In this document: positions 9,527 to 18,913 of the stretch, one piece after another | Layout of the letters: every line of letters begins with the position of its first letter | Position numbering within the stretch: position 1 is the stretch's first letter | The notes under the pieces: generated by a model | The model's database searches: none | What the model was told of the DNA's origin: nothing | Seen by the model: only the letters and a program-made list of their open reading frames with translations | Made by a program: the position numbers and the translations under genes | Source: Archaeoglobus sp. JdFR-24 | GTDB lineage: Archaea > Halobacteriota > Archaeoglobi > Archaeoglobales > Archaeoglobaceae | NCBI GenBank assembly: GCA_002011215.1 | Contig: MTML01000025.1 | Coordinates: forward strand, 1 to 55,949 | Direction of reading: 5' to 3' | DNA length: 55,949 nucleotides

Positions 9527-9755
9527 TATTATCCCCAAATTAAAATCCCGTATTTCGTAATTAACTTTTTCTTCACAAGACTGAAGTTCACCTTTGAAGT
9601 TTCGTTACGTCCATGTTCTGTCCACCCCACAGCTCCCCTATGGTATGATTTCAAAATGTGAGACTTAGCAATATTTACCAATCTGATTAAATTTGGAAAA
9701 CGATTACCGAAAAATATGTATATACCATCAACAGTTTATCACGATTGGTGATCGT

Positions 9756-10946
9756 ATGCCATTTAAAGGAATTGATTTCTACCAGATTGACGACCTTTTG
9801 AGCGAGGAAGAAAAGCTTGTCAGAGACTCCGTTAGAGAGTTTATGGAAAAAGAAATAGTACCAATTGTGGCAGATGCTTTCCACAAAGAGGAACCACTCA
9901 ACTTCAGGGAGATCGGACCAAAAATGGGTGAACTTGGATTTCTTGGAGCTTTTTTGCCGGAGGAGTATGGCTGCCCGGGAGCGAATTATGTTGAATTTGG
10001 TCTGATCTGTCAGGAAGTTGAAAGAGTAGACAGTGCAATGAGAAGCTTTGTTGCCGTCACAAGCGGGCTTGTGATGTATCCGATATGGAAGTTCGGGAGT
10101 GAGGAACAGCGAAAGAAATGGTTACCCAAACTTGCAAAAGGTGAAATTATAGGCTGTTTTGGTTTAACTGAACCCAATCACGGTTCAGATCCAGGTGCGA
10201 TGGAGTCGACGGCCAGAAAAGATGGTGATGAATGGATTCTCAACGGTACTAAAGTCTGGATTACCGAAGCAGATATTGCTGATATTGCTGTTGTCTGGGC
10301 TAGAGATGTCGATGACGGGAAAATTAAAGGTTTCATTGTTGAAAAGGGGACGAAAGGATTTACCCAGCATGAAATAACGAAGAAAGGCTCAATGAGAGCC
10401 GGAGGAGTTGGTGAGCTCGGATTTGTTAACTGCAGAGTTCCAGAGGAGAATCGTCTGCCCGAAGCAAGAGGGCTCAGATCTCCATTGATGTGTCTCGATC
10501 AGGCACGATATGGTATCTCGTGGGGATCTCTGGGAGCTGCCATGGACTGTTTTGAAACTGCTCTTAACTACACAAAGGAGAGAAAGCAGTTTGGAGTTCC
10601 TCTTGCCTCTTTCCAGCTTGTTCAGGAGAAACTCGTGAAAATGTTCATGGAAATCACAAAGGGACAGTTGATATCCTACCGTCTAGGAAGACTCATGGAT
10701 GAAGGAAAGGCTAAATCCGAGCACATCTCATTTGCCAAAAAGAACAACGTTGCAGTGGCAAGAATGTGTGCCAGAACCGCGCGAGAGTTGCTCGGTGCAA
10801 ACGGCATATCACTGGACTATTCCCCAATCAGACACATGGCCAACATCGAAAGTGTTTACACCTACGAAGGAACAGATGATATCCATACGCTCATCCTGGG
10901 GAGATATATAACGGGCATACCGGCTTTCAGAAGAGATGTCACTTAA
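9756..10946 (+). CDS. Glutaryl-CoA dehydrogenase-like acyl-CoA dehydrogenase
   Basis: The 396-residue flavoprotein matches glutaryl-CoA dehydrogenase better than generic acyl-CoA dehydrogenases. It has RVDSAMRSFVAVTSGLVMYPI (Arg equivalent to the glutaryl-carboxylate-binding Arg94 of the human enzyme), GCFGLTEPNHGSDPGAM, the FAD segment KVWITEADIADIAVVWAR, and the C-terminal TYEGTDDIHTLILGRYITGI containing the catalytic glutamate. The reaction would be oxidation and decarboxylation of glutaryl-CoA to crotonyl-CoA. ATG 9756 was chosen because GGTGAT lies 6 bp upstream and the protein then starts MPFKGIDFYQIDDLLSEEE; the frame is open 63 bp further upstream without family similarity. SucCD follow 21 bp downstream. 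Confidence 0.88.
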   Translation: MPFKGIDFYQIDDLLSEEEKLVRDSVREFMEKEIVPIVADAFHKEEPLNFREIGPKMGELGFLGAFLPEEYGCPGANYVEFGLICQEVERVDSAMRSFVAVTSGLVMYPIWKFGSEEQRKKWLPKLAKGEIIGCFGLTEPNHGSDPGAMESTARKDGDEWILNGTKVWITEADIADIAVVWARDVDDGKIKGFIVEKGTKGFTQHEITKKGSMRAGGVGELGFVNCRVPEENRLPEARGLRSPLMCLDQARYGISWGSLGAAMDCFETALNYTKERKQFGVPLASFQLVQEKLVKMFMEITKGQLISYRLGRLMDEGKAKSEHISFAKKNNVAVARMCARTARELLGANGISLDYSPIRHMANIESVYTYEGTDDIHTLILGRYITGIPAFRRDVT

Positions 10947-10967
10947 TTCCATTTTTAAAGTGATAAC

Positions 10968-12116
10968 ATGAAACTGCACGAGTATCAGGCAAAGGAGGTC
11001 TTTAAGTCCCATGGAATTCCAGTACCACAGAGTTTTCTTGTTTCAACCCCTGAGGAGGTTGTAGAGGTTGTAAAGAAACTGGGAAAGGCCGTTTTAAAGG
11101 CACAGGTACTTGTAGGTGGCAGAGGAAAGGCAGGAGGAATAAAAATAGTCTCGGATGAAAAGGAAGCAAGAGAGGTCGCAGAAAAAATGTTGAATTCAAT
11201 GATTAAGGGTCACAGGGTTGAAAAGCTTCTCGTTGAAGAGGTGCTAGATATCTCCAAGGAGATGTATCTTGCGTATATAATAGACAAGCAATCTAAGAAA
11301 CCGACAATCATCTTCAGCAATGTGGGTGGAATAAACATAGAAGAGATCGCCCGAGATCACCCTGAGAGCCTATTCAAAGTATCTTATGATCCTTTAGCCG
11401 GATTGCAGGATTTTCAGATAAGAAGACTGCTTTTCAAAGCTGGATTGTCTGGAGAAGACTACAAACAACTTTTTGACATTATAAAAAAGGTTAATGTAAT
11501 CGCATGGAAATACGAAGGAGAACTTGTTGAGATCAACCCGATTGTCAAAACACCGGATGGTATTTTTGCGGTAGATGCTGTGCTTATAGCTGATGATAAC
11601 GCCATATTCAGGCATCCTGAGCTACAATCAATGAGAGACGCAACAGAAGTCGATGAACTTGAAAAGGAGGCAAGAATGAAAGGTTTGAGCTATGTCAGAC
11701 TGGGCGGAGACATCGGAGTTATCGCAAACGGAGCCGGACTGGCGATGACAACAATGGATATGATCGATTATATGGGTGGAAAACCGGCAAACTTTCTTGA
11801 CACAGGCGGGGGGCTTGCTGATCCAGAGAAGATGAAAACCTGTCTCCTCCACGTCATGAAAGACCAGAATGTAAAGGTTGTTTTCATAAACATCTTCGCC
11901 GAGATAACGAGATGTGAAAAGGTAGCAGAAGGTATCGTTAAGGCTTTCGAAGAGGCTGGAAAAAGCATACCGCTCGTTGTGAAGCTTGTTGGTGTGAACG
12001 AAGATATAGGAAAGGAAATACTCCAGAAATACATGGAAGAAAAGGGTGCAGAGATGTATTTTGTGGATACGCTTGAAGAGGGTGCTAAAAAGGCTGTGGA
12101 GATTTCAAAAAGGTAA
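10968..12116 (+). CDS. sucC: Succinate-CoA ligase (ADP-forming) beta subunit
   Basis: The 382-residue protein begins [20 protein letters not shown], the canonical SucC start. It contains an ATP-grasp domain with [19 protein letters not shown] and the ligand segment [13 protein letters not shown]. The CoA-ligase domain at about 240-380 has [33 protein letters not shown] and [18 protein letters not shown]. With SucD it interconverts succinate + CoA + ATP and succinyl-CoA. Length and motifs are normal. It lies between the glutaryl-CoA dehydrogenase gene and sucD and is probably co-transcribed with both. Confidence 0.96.
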   Translation: MKLHEYQAKEVFKSHGIPVPQSFLVSTPEEVVEVVKKLGKAVLKAQVLVGGRGKAGGIKIVSDEKEAREVAEKMLNSMIKGHRVEKLLVEEVLDISKEMYLAYIIDKQSKKPTIIFSNVGGINIEEIARDHPESLFKVSYDPLAGLQDFQIRRLLFKAGLSGEDYKQLFDIIKKVNVIAWKYEGELVEINPIVKTPDGIFAVDAVLIADDNAIFRHPELQSMRDATEVDELEKEARMKGLSYVRLGGDIGVIANGAGLAMTTMDMIDYMGGKPANFLDTGGGLADPEKMKTCLLHVMKDQNVKVVFINIFAEITRCEKVAEGIVKAFEEAGKSIPLVVKLVGVNEDIGKEILQKYMEEKGAEMYFVDTLEEGAKKAVEISKR

Positions 12117-12130
12117 AAAGGGGTGTGGAA

Positions 12131-12994
12131 ATGTCAATTCTTGTTGATGAAAATACAAAAGTTATAGTTCAGGGAATTACAGGATTTCAGGGCAGTTTTC
12201 AGGCAAAAAGGATGCTCGATTATGGCACCAAAGTCGTTGGTGGAGTGTCACCGGGCAAAGCAGGTCAAGAAGTTCATGGAATACCCGTTTTTAATACAGT
12301 TGAGGATGCGACGCAAACTGGTGCCAATACATCGATTATTTACGTTCCTGCCCGATTTGCCTTCGATGCCATCCTTGAAGCTTTTGATGCAGGAATAAAG
12401 TTCGTTGTGTGTGTTACCGAGGGAGTTCCACTTTATGAGGAGATGAAGCTTCACAGAATAATGAAAGACTACGATAGCATGCTTCTCGGCCCAAACTGTC
12501 CCGGAGTCATAAGCCCCGGAAAATCAAAGGTTGGCCTATTGCCGGACAGATGCTTCATCCCCGGAGACGTTGGAATAGTTTCGAGAAGTGGGACGCTTAC
12601 ATACCAGGTCGCAGAAAACCTGACAAAAGCAGGTATCGGGCAATCAACAGTGGTTGGAATTGGTGGAGATCCGATGCCTGGGCTAAGTTTCGTGGATGTG
12701 CTCCAGATGTTTGAAAAGGATCCTGAGACAAAGAAAGTAGTCCTGATAGGCGAGATCGGTGGATCAGCGGAGGAGGTTGCCGCAGAATATATAAAAGAAA
12801 TGTCAAAACCAGTTTTTGCTTTTATAGCGGGCAGAACTGCTCCACCTGGCAAGAGAATGGGTCATGCTGGTGCGATAATCGAAGGATTCTCAGGAACGGC
12901 CGAATCAAAAATCAAAGCCCTTGAAGATGCTGGTGTTAAAGTGGCAATGACGCTTCAGGAGCTTGTTGAAATCGTAAAAAATAGTGAAGATTGA
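12131..12994 (+). CDS. sucD: Succinate-CoA ligase (ADP-forming) alpha subunit
   Basis: The 287-residue protein starts [21 protein letters not shown]. The Rossmann CoA-binding domain has [17 protein letters not shown], the ligase domain has [18 protein letters not shown] and [11 protein letters not shown], and the phosphorylated active-site histidine is in [20 protein letters not shown] near residue 243. I chose ATG 12131, which GGGGTG precedes by 5 bp, over the in-frame GTG at 12125 that lies inside that ribosome-binding site. sucC ends 14 bp upstream. All catalytic elements are present. Confidence 0.96.
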   Translation: MSILVDENTKVIVQGITGFQGSFQAKRMLDYGTKVVGGVSPGKAGQEVHGIPVFNTVEDATQTGANTSIIYVPARFAFDAILEAFDAGIKFVVCVTEGVPLYEEMKLHRIMKDYDSMLLGPNCPGVISPGKSKVGLLPDRCFIPGDVGIVSRSGTLTYQVAENLTKAGIGQSTVVGIGGDPMPGLSFVDVLQMFEKDPETKKVVLIGEIGGSAEEVAAEYIKEMSKPVFAFIAGRTAPPGKRMGHAGAIIEGFSGTAESKIKALEDAGVKVAMTLQELVEIVKNSED

Positions 12995-13394
12995 AATAAA
13001 ATTAACTCAGAATATGATTTTTTTATTTTTCATGTTTGCTTTTGCCCCTCAAACAGCCAACCTTCTTCACCAGTTATAGCCTTCAAAATATTTGTTTCAT
13101 TCTCTTGTTTCATTCTTAACTACTTGCACCCCATATCTACATCATTCTCAACTCCCATTCAGTTTTGAGTTTTATAATATACAGAAGGCTGGATGCAAAT
13201 TATCCCACAATAAACGGGAAGATCTAAGAAAAGATCTGATTATCTACTACAGACAGGATGCAGAATACACCTCAAATGAATCCTGGAAGGGCTCATTTCA
13301 GGTTTTACATGTCCTCAAAAACAAGAGAAAAATTTACACTCACGAATTTTGCAATTCAATTGTTTATTTGAAAAATAAAAGTTCTATTCCAAAT
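12995..13394. other. 400-bp spacer between sucD and the PhoU-like gene
   Basis: The two genes converge here. T-rich stretches right after sucD (a T7 run near 13019) could terminate the sucD transcript. A plus-strand frame of 123 codons (13092-13463) is open, but it has no recognisable similarity, lacks a ribosome-binding site and runs 69 bp into the 3' end of the opposite gene, so I do not call it. The short palindrome AGATCTAAGAAAAGATCT lies near 13220. I see no RNA gene. Confidence 0.4.
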
Positions 13395-14390
13395 TCAAAC
13401 ACTGCCGCTTTCCAGAGCCATCAGTTCTCTAACACTCCTGTTGAAAGCGACCTCTCCTATTGATTTAATGTTTTTACACACCTCTTTCAGGGTTTCAAGT
13501 GCCATTCTGTAGTTTATGTCATGACTTCCCGAGACAAGGTTGAATAACTCATACAGAACCTTTTCAGTCTCCTTTATCACCCTCTCAGATGCTTTTAAAT
13601 CTGCTTCATTATATGCCTTGAGCATCTCTTTGAAACTTATTTTAATTTCTCCGAGCAACCTTATCAGAACTTCCGTATCTGAGTTATCAGAGATATTTCT
13701 GGCATAGATGGCAAAGTCCCTTAATGAATCGGCTATCTCCTCAATCAGTTTTGTTACCAATCTGGCACCAAGAATCATTCTCAGATCATTCCACTTCACG
13801 GAAATAGATAATTCTTTAATTCTCCTGTGCTGCTCCCTCAAGGCTAAAAGATACAATCTGTCAAGATCCACCTCAAAATAAGCTATCTCATTCAACGCAT
13901 TCAAATCTTCTGACCTGAATCCTTCAATGATCCCGTCAAGCATTGATTCAATAATCTGATACATTCTTTTCAGAACGCCGCTAAAATCAAAATCAGGTGT
14001 GTTCATGCATCTCAGAATTATTTTTCCATGTTGTGCGTCAATAATTTCTATTCCAATCATAGAACGAACGATTTCGCTTATTTTCGTTAGAATTCTGGGT
14101 GTAATGTTCTTGTCTTCAATAATTATCTCATCAAGCCCTTGGATATATATTGCATAGATGAACCTTCTCAGAAACTGCTCATCATACTGTGCCAGATCTT
14201 TAACCATCCCTTTTATTATCTTACCGGATTCAGAAACTTTTTTCGGGACTATGAGGATACAATCATTTTCAACAGTTAGGACGATTTCGTCTCCCTGATC
14301 GAGCTCATTGTGTTTTATCCAGTTTTTAGGAAGACTGACCATGTAGCTCGATCCACCAATAAACTGGAGTTTTCGCACATCCATAGGCAT
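13395..14390 (-). CDS. PhoU-family regulator with N-terminal AbrB/SpoVT DNA-binding domain
   Basis: The 331-residue protein begins with a swapped-hairpin AbrB-like domain, VRKLQFIGGSSYMVSLPKNWIKHNELDQGDEI (about 4-35). Two PhoU-like helical repeats follow; ELSISVKWNDLRMILGARLVTKLIEEIADSLRDFA carries the acidic metal-binding helix. This is the archaeal AbrB-PhoU arrangement, thought to sense phosphate status and control phosphate transport genes. No pst genes are adjacent. A TATA-like CATTTAAATG about 25 bp upstream of the start (14409-14418 on the plus strand) suggests a leaderless transcript starting at ATG 14390 or 14384. Confidence 0.87.
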   Translation of the reverse strand: MPMDVRKLQFIGGSSYMVSLPKNWIKHNELDQGDEIVLTVENDCILIVPKKVSESGKIIKGMVKDLAQYDEQFLRRFIYAIYIQGLDEIIIEDKNITPRILTKISEIVRSMIGIEIIDAQHGKIILRCMNTPDFDFSGVLKRMYQIIESMLDGIIEGFRSEDLNALNEIAYFEVDLDRLYLLALREQHRRIKELSISVKWNDLRMILGARLVTKLIEEIADSLRDFAIYARNISDNSDTEVLIRLLGEIKISFKEMLKAYNEADLKASERVIKETEKVLYELFNLVSGSHDINYRMALETLKEVCKNIKSIGEVAFNRSVRELMALESGSV

Positions 14391-14524
14391 TTGTATTAAT
14401 TAGTGTGCATTTAAATGTTTTGTCACAAGAAACAAAGAGATTTGTTATTTGAAAATTAGTTTATAAGAAATTTAAAAAAATAAGTTAATCTTTAATTTTC
14501 CAGATTTTTCAACCCAATAATATA

Positions 14525-16033
14525 TCAATCATACCAGTCAAGTATCTCAGGATAAATTTCAGGAACGACTTCAATGCCCTCTTCTTTTGCAAGAGTTGGA
14601 AAGACTATAACCTCCCTCAGGGTCGTTTTGTTGCACAGAATCATAAAAAGTCTGCCCAGCCCAACTCCCACTCCGCTTGCAGGTGGCATGCCGTATTCAA
14701 GGGCCCTGATGTAGTCCTTATCCATCGGCATGGTCTCCAATCCCTTCTTGTCAATTCTTTTTCTCAGTTCCTCTTCCTCTTTAAATCTCTTGTACTGCTC
14801 TATGGGATTGTTAAGTTCCGAGAAACCATTTGCAACCTCCATACCTGCAATGTAAAGCTCCATTCTATCAGCATATCCATCAGCCTTTTTAGCAAGAGGG
14901 GATATGTCCGGAGGGAAATGCGTTATAAAAATGGGGCTTTTGATATGTTCTTTCACATAATGGTCAAATAATTTTTCTATGACTTCACCCTTCCTGTCAG
15001 CCTGAATTCCAAGTTCCTCAGCATGCCTGAAAAGCTCATCATCACTCATTTGCTCCACATCTGGGCCACCATATTCCCGTATTGCATCAACCATCCTCAA
15101 CCTCTTCCAGGGTTTGCTAAAATCTATGACCTCTCCCTGATACTCTATTCTGGTTTTACCAACAGTCTCAAGGAGTATCTGTTGAAACATGTCCTCAAGG
15201 AAGTTCATCAGATCATTCAATTCGATGTATGCCCAGTAAAACTCAAGCTGTATGAACTCTGGATTGTGCAGTGGATCCACATCCTCATTTCTAAAGCATG
15301 GGGCGAATTCATAAACTTTCTCAAATCCTCCGACTAGAAGTCTTTTCAGATAGAGTTCGGGAGCTATTCTCAGATACATTTTCTCTTCCAGAAAGTGATG
15401 ATACGTTTCAAAGGGCCTTGCGAATGCTCCACCATAAACTGGCTGTAGAATCGGAGTAAAAACTTCAATGAAACCATTATCATTCAGATATCTCCTCATC
15501 GCATGGACTATCTTGTTTACCAAGATGAATGTCTCTCTCGATTCATCGTTTATGATAAAATCAACATATCTCTGCCTGTATCTGGTTTCAATATCCTCAA
15601 GCCCGTGCCATTTGTCCGGGAGAGGTCTCAGGGCTTTTGAGAGTACAACCCAGTTTTTCACAAGAACGCTCAATTCTCCACGTTTAGTTTTTATAACTAC
15701 ACCTTCTACACCAATAATATCCCCTCTCTCAACGAGCTTGAGATTCTTAAAATCATCCGTAAAATCTTTTCTAAAAACAAGCTGTATCTTCCCGCTGAAA
15801 TCTTTAAAATCTGCAAAAATGACTCCACCGTGTTTTCTCCTTGAGAGGAGTCTGCCTGCTACCTTTACCTTAACATCAGTCTCTTCACCGGGTTCAAGAT
15901 TCGAGTATTTTTCAAAGAGTTCTCTAGCATCTGCATTTTTCTCGAACTTCTTTACTTTGAAGGGATCTCTATTTAAAGCTCTCAATTCCCCAAGTCTGTC
16001 AACGAAGTCCTTTACGAGCTTTGGAAGTGTCAT
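14525..16033 (-). CDS. lysS: Lysyl-tRNA synthetase, class II
   Basis: The 502-residue enzyme has an N-terminal OB-fold anticodon-binding domain (VKVKVAGRLLSRRKHGGVIFADFKD) and a class II catalytic core. Motif 1 region is RYRQRYVDFI, motif 2 is FRNEDVDPLHNPEFIQLEFYWAY and motif 3 is GVGVGLGRLFMILCN. It charges tRNA-Lys using ATP. Many euryarchaea use an unrelated class I LysRS, so the class II form is informative, although it is also found in archaea. Motif 2 has EDVDPLHNPEF where bacterial LysRS usually has EGIDATHNPEF; the contacts for ATP are kept. The gene stands alone on the minus strand. Confidence 0.95.
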   Translation of the reverse strand: MTLPKLVKDFVDRLGELRALNRDPFKVKKFEKNADARELFEKYSNLEPGEETDVKVKVAGRLLSRRKHGGVIFADFKDFSGKIQLVFRKDFTDDFKNLKLVERGDIIGVEGVVIKTKRGELSVLVKNWVVLSKALRPLPDKWHGLEDIETRYRQRYVDFIINDESRETFILVNKIVHAMRRYLNDNGFIEVFTPILQPVYGGAFARPFETYHHFLEEKMYLRIAPELYLKRLLVGGFEKVYEFAPCFRNEDVDPLHNPEFIQLEFYWAYIELNDLMNFLEDMFQQILLETVGKTRIEYQGEVIDFSKPWKRLRMVDAIREYGGPDVEQMSDDELFRHAEELGIQADRKGEVIEKLFDHYVKEHIKSPIFITHFPPDISPLAKKADGYADRMELYIAGMEVANGFSELNNPIEQYKRFKEEEELRKRIDKKGLETMPMDKDYIRALEYGMPPASGVGVGLGRLFMILCNKTTLREVIVFPTLAKEEGIEVVPEIYPEILDWYD

Positions 16034-16278
16034 GGGGCAGAATCGTAGAGTTCAACATAAATAATTTGCTGATGGGGTTTTGTTCAAAGAATGTTGTATC
16101 CGCAATATTACAGGAAAGCTGTAAAGTTCTGAAAGAAACAAGAATCGGAAAGTAGATCACCTGATGATGGAAATTTAACATAATGTTTTGAGCATATCTG
16201 AAATCAAGACATTAGAGGGAGTTTGGAGGGTGCGTGATAAAATGTGCTGTGTTAGTTGATGCTGTTCGTTCTTCCCCA

Positions 16279-16779
16279 CTACTGACGCTGTTGTTCTTCT
16301 CCACCATCACTCTCCAGAAACTTTCCTTGAATAGCCCATATTCCCATCAAGATAAATAGAATTACTACAGGAATAAAAGCCACATTAAGAAAAAGATAAC
16401 CAATCAAATTCTCAGTCCAAGCTCCACTGGCCATCGTCCCGTAGTTGAAAACAATTGCTGCATACATCGAGGCTGTTAGCGTTAGCGTCCCAAGCCACAT
16501 GCGCCACTTAGCATTCTTAAAATAACTATAAACAAAAACCAAAGTCAAAACAGCATTGAATAAATCGACAGCAGCCATGCCAGTGAAAAAGTGAATGGTT
16601 TGTACTGACCAACCATCAGGAGGTGGAAATGCCGGGAAAGAGATCTCCCCACTCTTCAAATCCACCAAAGCTCTCAAATTAATGATAATGTGGGCAGCTT
16701 GATAAATACCATACCAAACGACTAGAAATTTAATCAAACTGCCATCAGGGTTATTTACAATTGATTTTCGCTCATTCAT
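16279..16779 (-). CDS. Four-helix membrane protein of unknown function
   Basis: The 166-residue protein has four clear hydrophobic segments at about 15-36, 62-86, 92-113 and 124-149. A short loop between helices 1 and 2 is proline-rich (FPAFPPPDGW). The C-terminal tail is polar and acidic/glutamine-rich (SDGGEEQQRQ). I do not recognise the family. It stands alone; the upstream region holds a perfect 15-bp tandem repeat just before a TATA-like element, suggesting dedicated regulation. Its CAA/ATT-rich codon use looks different from neighbouring genes, so transfer is possible but unproven. Confidence 0.75.
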   Translation of the reverse strand: MNERKSIVNNPDGSLIKFLVVWYGIYQAAHIIINLRALVDLKSGEISFPAFPPPDGWSVQTIHFFTGMAAVDLFNAVLTLVFVYSYFKNAKWRMWLGTLTLTASMYAAIVFNYGTMASGAWTENLIGYLFLNVAFIPVVILFILMGIWAIQGKFLESDGGEEQQRQ

Positions 16780-16807
16780 AACTGATTCCCCTTATAGTAT
16801 TTTAGTA

Positions 16808-16818
16808 AGTTAATAAAC
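16808..16818 (-). promoter_or_regulatory. TATA-like element for the 166-residue membrane protein gene
   Basis: On the minus strand the sequence GTTTATTAACT lies about 30-40 bp before the ATG at 16779. The segment GGGGA just before the ATG can serve as a ribosome-binding site. The 15-bp tandem repeat lies directly upstream of this element. Confidence 0.45.
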
Positions 16819-16822
16819 AATG

Positions 16823-16852
16823 CTGTCTAACGTAGGTCTGTCTAACGTAGGT
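16823..16852. repeat. Two perfect tandem copies of a 15-bp sequence upstream of a membrane protein gene
   Basis: CTGTCTAACGTAGGT occupies 16823-16837 and again 16838-16852 with no gap or mismatch. It is immediately upstream of the TATA-like element of the minus-strand membrane protein gene. Fifteen bp is about one and a half helical turns. Direct repeats at this position often bind a transcription activator or a cooperative repressor; that role is inference. Confidence 0.75.
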
Positions 16853-16918
16853 ATTACATACATAGTACTATATGCAATACATATTTTTTCTCCATTGCTC
16901 CAGTAAACCACTCGAGTG

Positions 16919-18886
16919 CTAAGCATGTTTAATTCTGGACTTTCCGGGAGGCAAAAATTTCATGATTTCATCCGGTGTCGAGATACTTCTGACGAGATGC
17001 CTTTCATCCTCCTTTGCTTCGTTCACAAGAACAGATGCTATCTCGACAGATAGCTCATTCTGAGTCTTTTCACCTATTTCCAGTTCCACAAAATAATCAC
17101 AGTACTTTTCAACCGCGCTAGTGGGCCCTCCAAAAACTCTTAAATTCTTTAGATCCACCCCAACAGCACAGGAAACAGGAATGTCGAGATAATTTCGCTT
17201 TCCTTCAATGTAAAAGCTGCCCCTTGCAAGATACTCTCCAGCTCTGGCACTTCTCTTTACCTGTTCCGGAGAAACAAAATAGATTTCACCACTGTATTTT
17301 CCATCCTTCCACAGTGAAGAATACGTTGCAGCGAACTGTGCAGCCTCGAATATACTTTTCTCACCCGCATTAACTCCATTTTTCAAAACCGTCACGGGCG
17401 CTCCTGGAACCTGCGTATGGAAAAACAGATCATTCTTTTCAAGATATTTTGAGACGATTTCCTCATTCATCTTCGCATTTCTCCCCCCGATAACAAGAAA
17501 ATTCTCGGAGGTGAAAAACCATCTGAATCTCTCATACCATTCTCTTTTTCTGACAAGCTTTAAACTCCGCACGAATTTCAGCGCTTCTTTACTTTCAACA
17601 TTCTTTAATTCTTCTTCAGTTTTCTTTATCGCCTTCAGGACTCCTTCGTACTTCTGTCTGATTTTCTTGGCCTTTCCATAATAAAAGTCCGCAATCTGGG
17701 GCACAGTTTTGCTGAGATCAATTTCAATATCAAAATCCTCTACTCTGACAGTAATGGTGTTCTTTTCCGGATTTATCTTTCTTACAAGTTCTGAAAGTTT
17801 TTGATTCTCTTTTACAGCATTTCTGATTTCGTCCCATGACATTTTCTTTCGCGCACTGATAAATGTCTCAATTATTTTGTCGAATTTTATGTAATTTTCG
17901 TAGATAAAATCGCCAACCCTCTTGTAATACTCCATATCTCTCTCAAACTTTTCTTTAGCTTCAAGCTGATCTTCAAGCCTTTTTTTGATTTTTGCCAGAA
18001 TCTTACTTTCCTTTTCCTCTTTTTCAGCTTCCTGAATTATTTTCACCGAATAGTATTCATCAAGAGCCTCATTGAAGCTTTCGAAGTATTTTTTATCGTA
18101 ATCTTCATAGGATTTCAGTTCCACCGGAAGTACATCCACGTAGTCTCCATCCTCCATCACCACATGGGATACGAACTCGCCCCGGGATATGGGCTCAAAA
18201 ATCGATTTCACAGCTTCAATAATCGAATCAATCTCTTCTTTCTGGAGACTTTTGAAGTTTTTCGTCTTGTCTATTCCCGCTCTCAAACATATTTCTTCTG
18301 CATACTGCCCTCCAACACTCAGTCTGGTTGCGAGAACTTTTACAACCTCCCTGTCATCATCTATCGCCTCGAGATCTTCAGCCTTCAATTCAAATGGATT
18401 TATCTGAGGTTTTGGAAGTTTATAAATTTCTCCTGGTTTGAACATGAATTTTAAAGGCATCAGAATTTTCAGATCGCTGTCAGCAAGAATAACATTACCC
18501 TTCCTGAAAAATTCAGCAATGATCACCTTTTCAGTTTCACGCTCGATGTGTATGAAAACGATCCTGTCGAAATCATGCTGATAAATTTTCGTAATTCTAC
18601 CGCCTTCAAGATGCTTTCTCAGCAACATGGCAAAACTCGATGGAAATCTGGGTGCTTCTTTAGGAAATTTCGTAAGGTGTATCCTTTTCCCGGCTTCAAT
18701 GATTAAATCATATCTGCCAGAGGTCACATTTCCAGCATCTTCAGATTTACCACTTCGTACAAACTTTCTGATCCTTATTCTGATCTCATCAGGCGGGTTG
18801 TGATAGATCTTATCCACTTTCCCTCCAATAAGCTGTTGAAGTTCCTCCACACAGGCCCTGATATCTACTGCCGACATCGTTTTCAT
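16919..18886 (-). CDS. rqcH: RqcH/NEMF-type NFACT protein (ribosome-associated quality control)
   Basis: The 655-residue protein has NFACT-N (about 1-210) beginning MSAVDIRACVEELQQLIGGKVDKIYH. Long charged helices predicted to be coiled coil lie at about 280-430, and NFACT-R (about 455-570) has IGGRNAKMNEEIVSKYLEKNDLFFHT, then PGAPVTVLKNG. The NFACT-N Asp-Arg pair linked to tRNA binding in RqcH is present in HDFDRIVFIHIE (about residues 108-119). Homologues bind stalled 60S/50S subunits and add C-terminal alanine tails. Start could be the first ATG or the one three codons on. It follows the deacetylase-like gene by 27 bp and is probably co-transcribed. Confidence 0.92.
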   Translation of the reverse strand: MKTMSAVDIRACVEELQQLIGGKVDKIYHNPPDEIRIRIRKFVRSGKSEDAGNVTSGRYDLIIEAGKRIHLTKFPKEAPRFPSSFAMLLRKHLEGGRITKIYQHDFDRIVFIHIERETEKVIIAEFFRKGNVILADSDLKILMPLKFMFKPGEIYKLPKPQINPFELKAEDLEAIDDDREVVKVLATRLSVGGQYAEEICLRAGIDKTKNFKSLQKEEIDSIIEAVKSIFEPISRGEFVSHVVMEDGDYVDVLPVELKSYEDYDKKYFESFNEALDEYYSVKIIQEAEKEEKESKILAKIKKRLEDQLEAKEKFERDMEYYKRVGDFIYENYIKFDKIIETFISARKKMSWDEIRNAVKENQKLSELVRKINPEKNTITVRVEDFDIEIDLSKTVPQIADFYYGKAKKIRQKYEGVLKAIKKTEEELKNVESKEALKFVRSLKLVRKREWYERFRWFFTSENFLVIGGRNAKMNEEIVSKYLEKNDLFFHTQVPGAPVTVLKNGVNAGEKSIFEAAQFAATYSSLWKDGKYSGEIYFVSPEQVKRSARAGEYLARGSFYIEGKRNYLDIPVSCAVGVDLKNLRVFGGPTSAVEKYCDYFVELEIGEKTQNELSVEIASVLVNEAKEDERHLVRSISTPDEIMKFLPPGKSRIKHA

Positions 18887-18913
18887 AGTTTTCTTAGCCT
18901 CCCGAAAACAGTA

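Noticed and set aside
13092..13463. 123-codon plus-strand frame after sucD
   Set aside because: No similarity, no start signal, and it runs into the 3' end of the PhoU-like gene.
16150..16210. Possible small RNA with TGATGA and CTGA boxes downstream of the lysS start region
   Set aside because: Box spacing is about 30 nt with no internal D'/C' pair, so chance is a better explanation.
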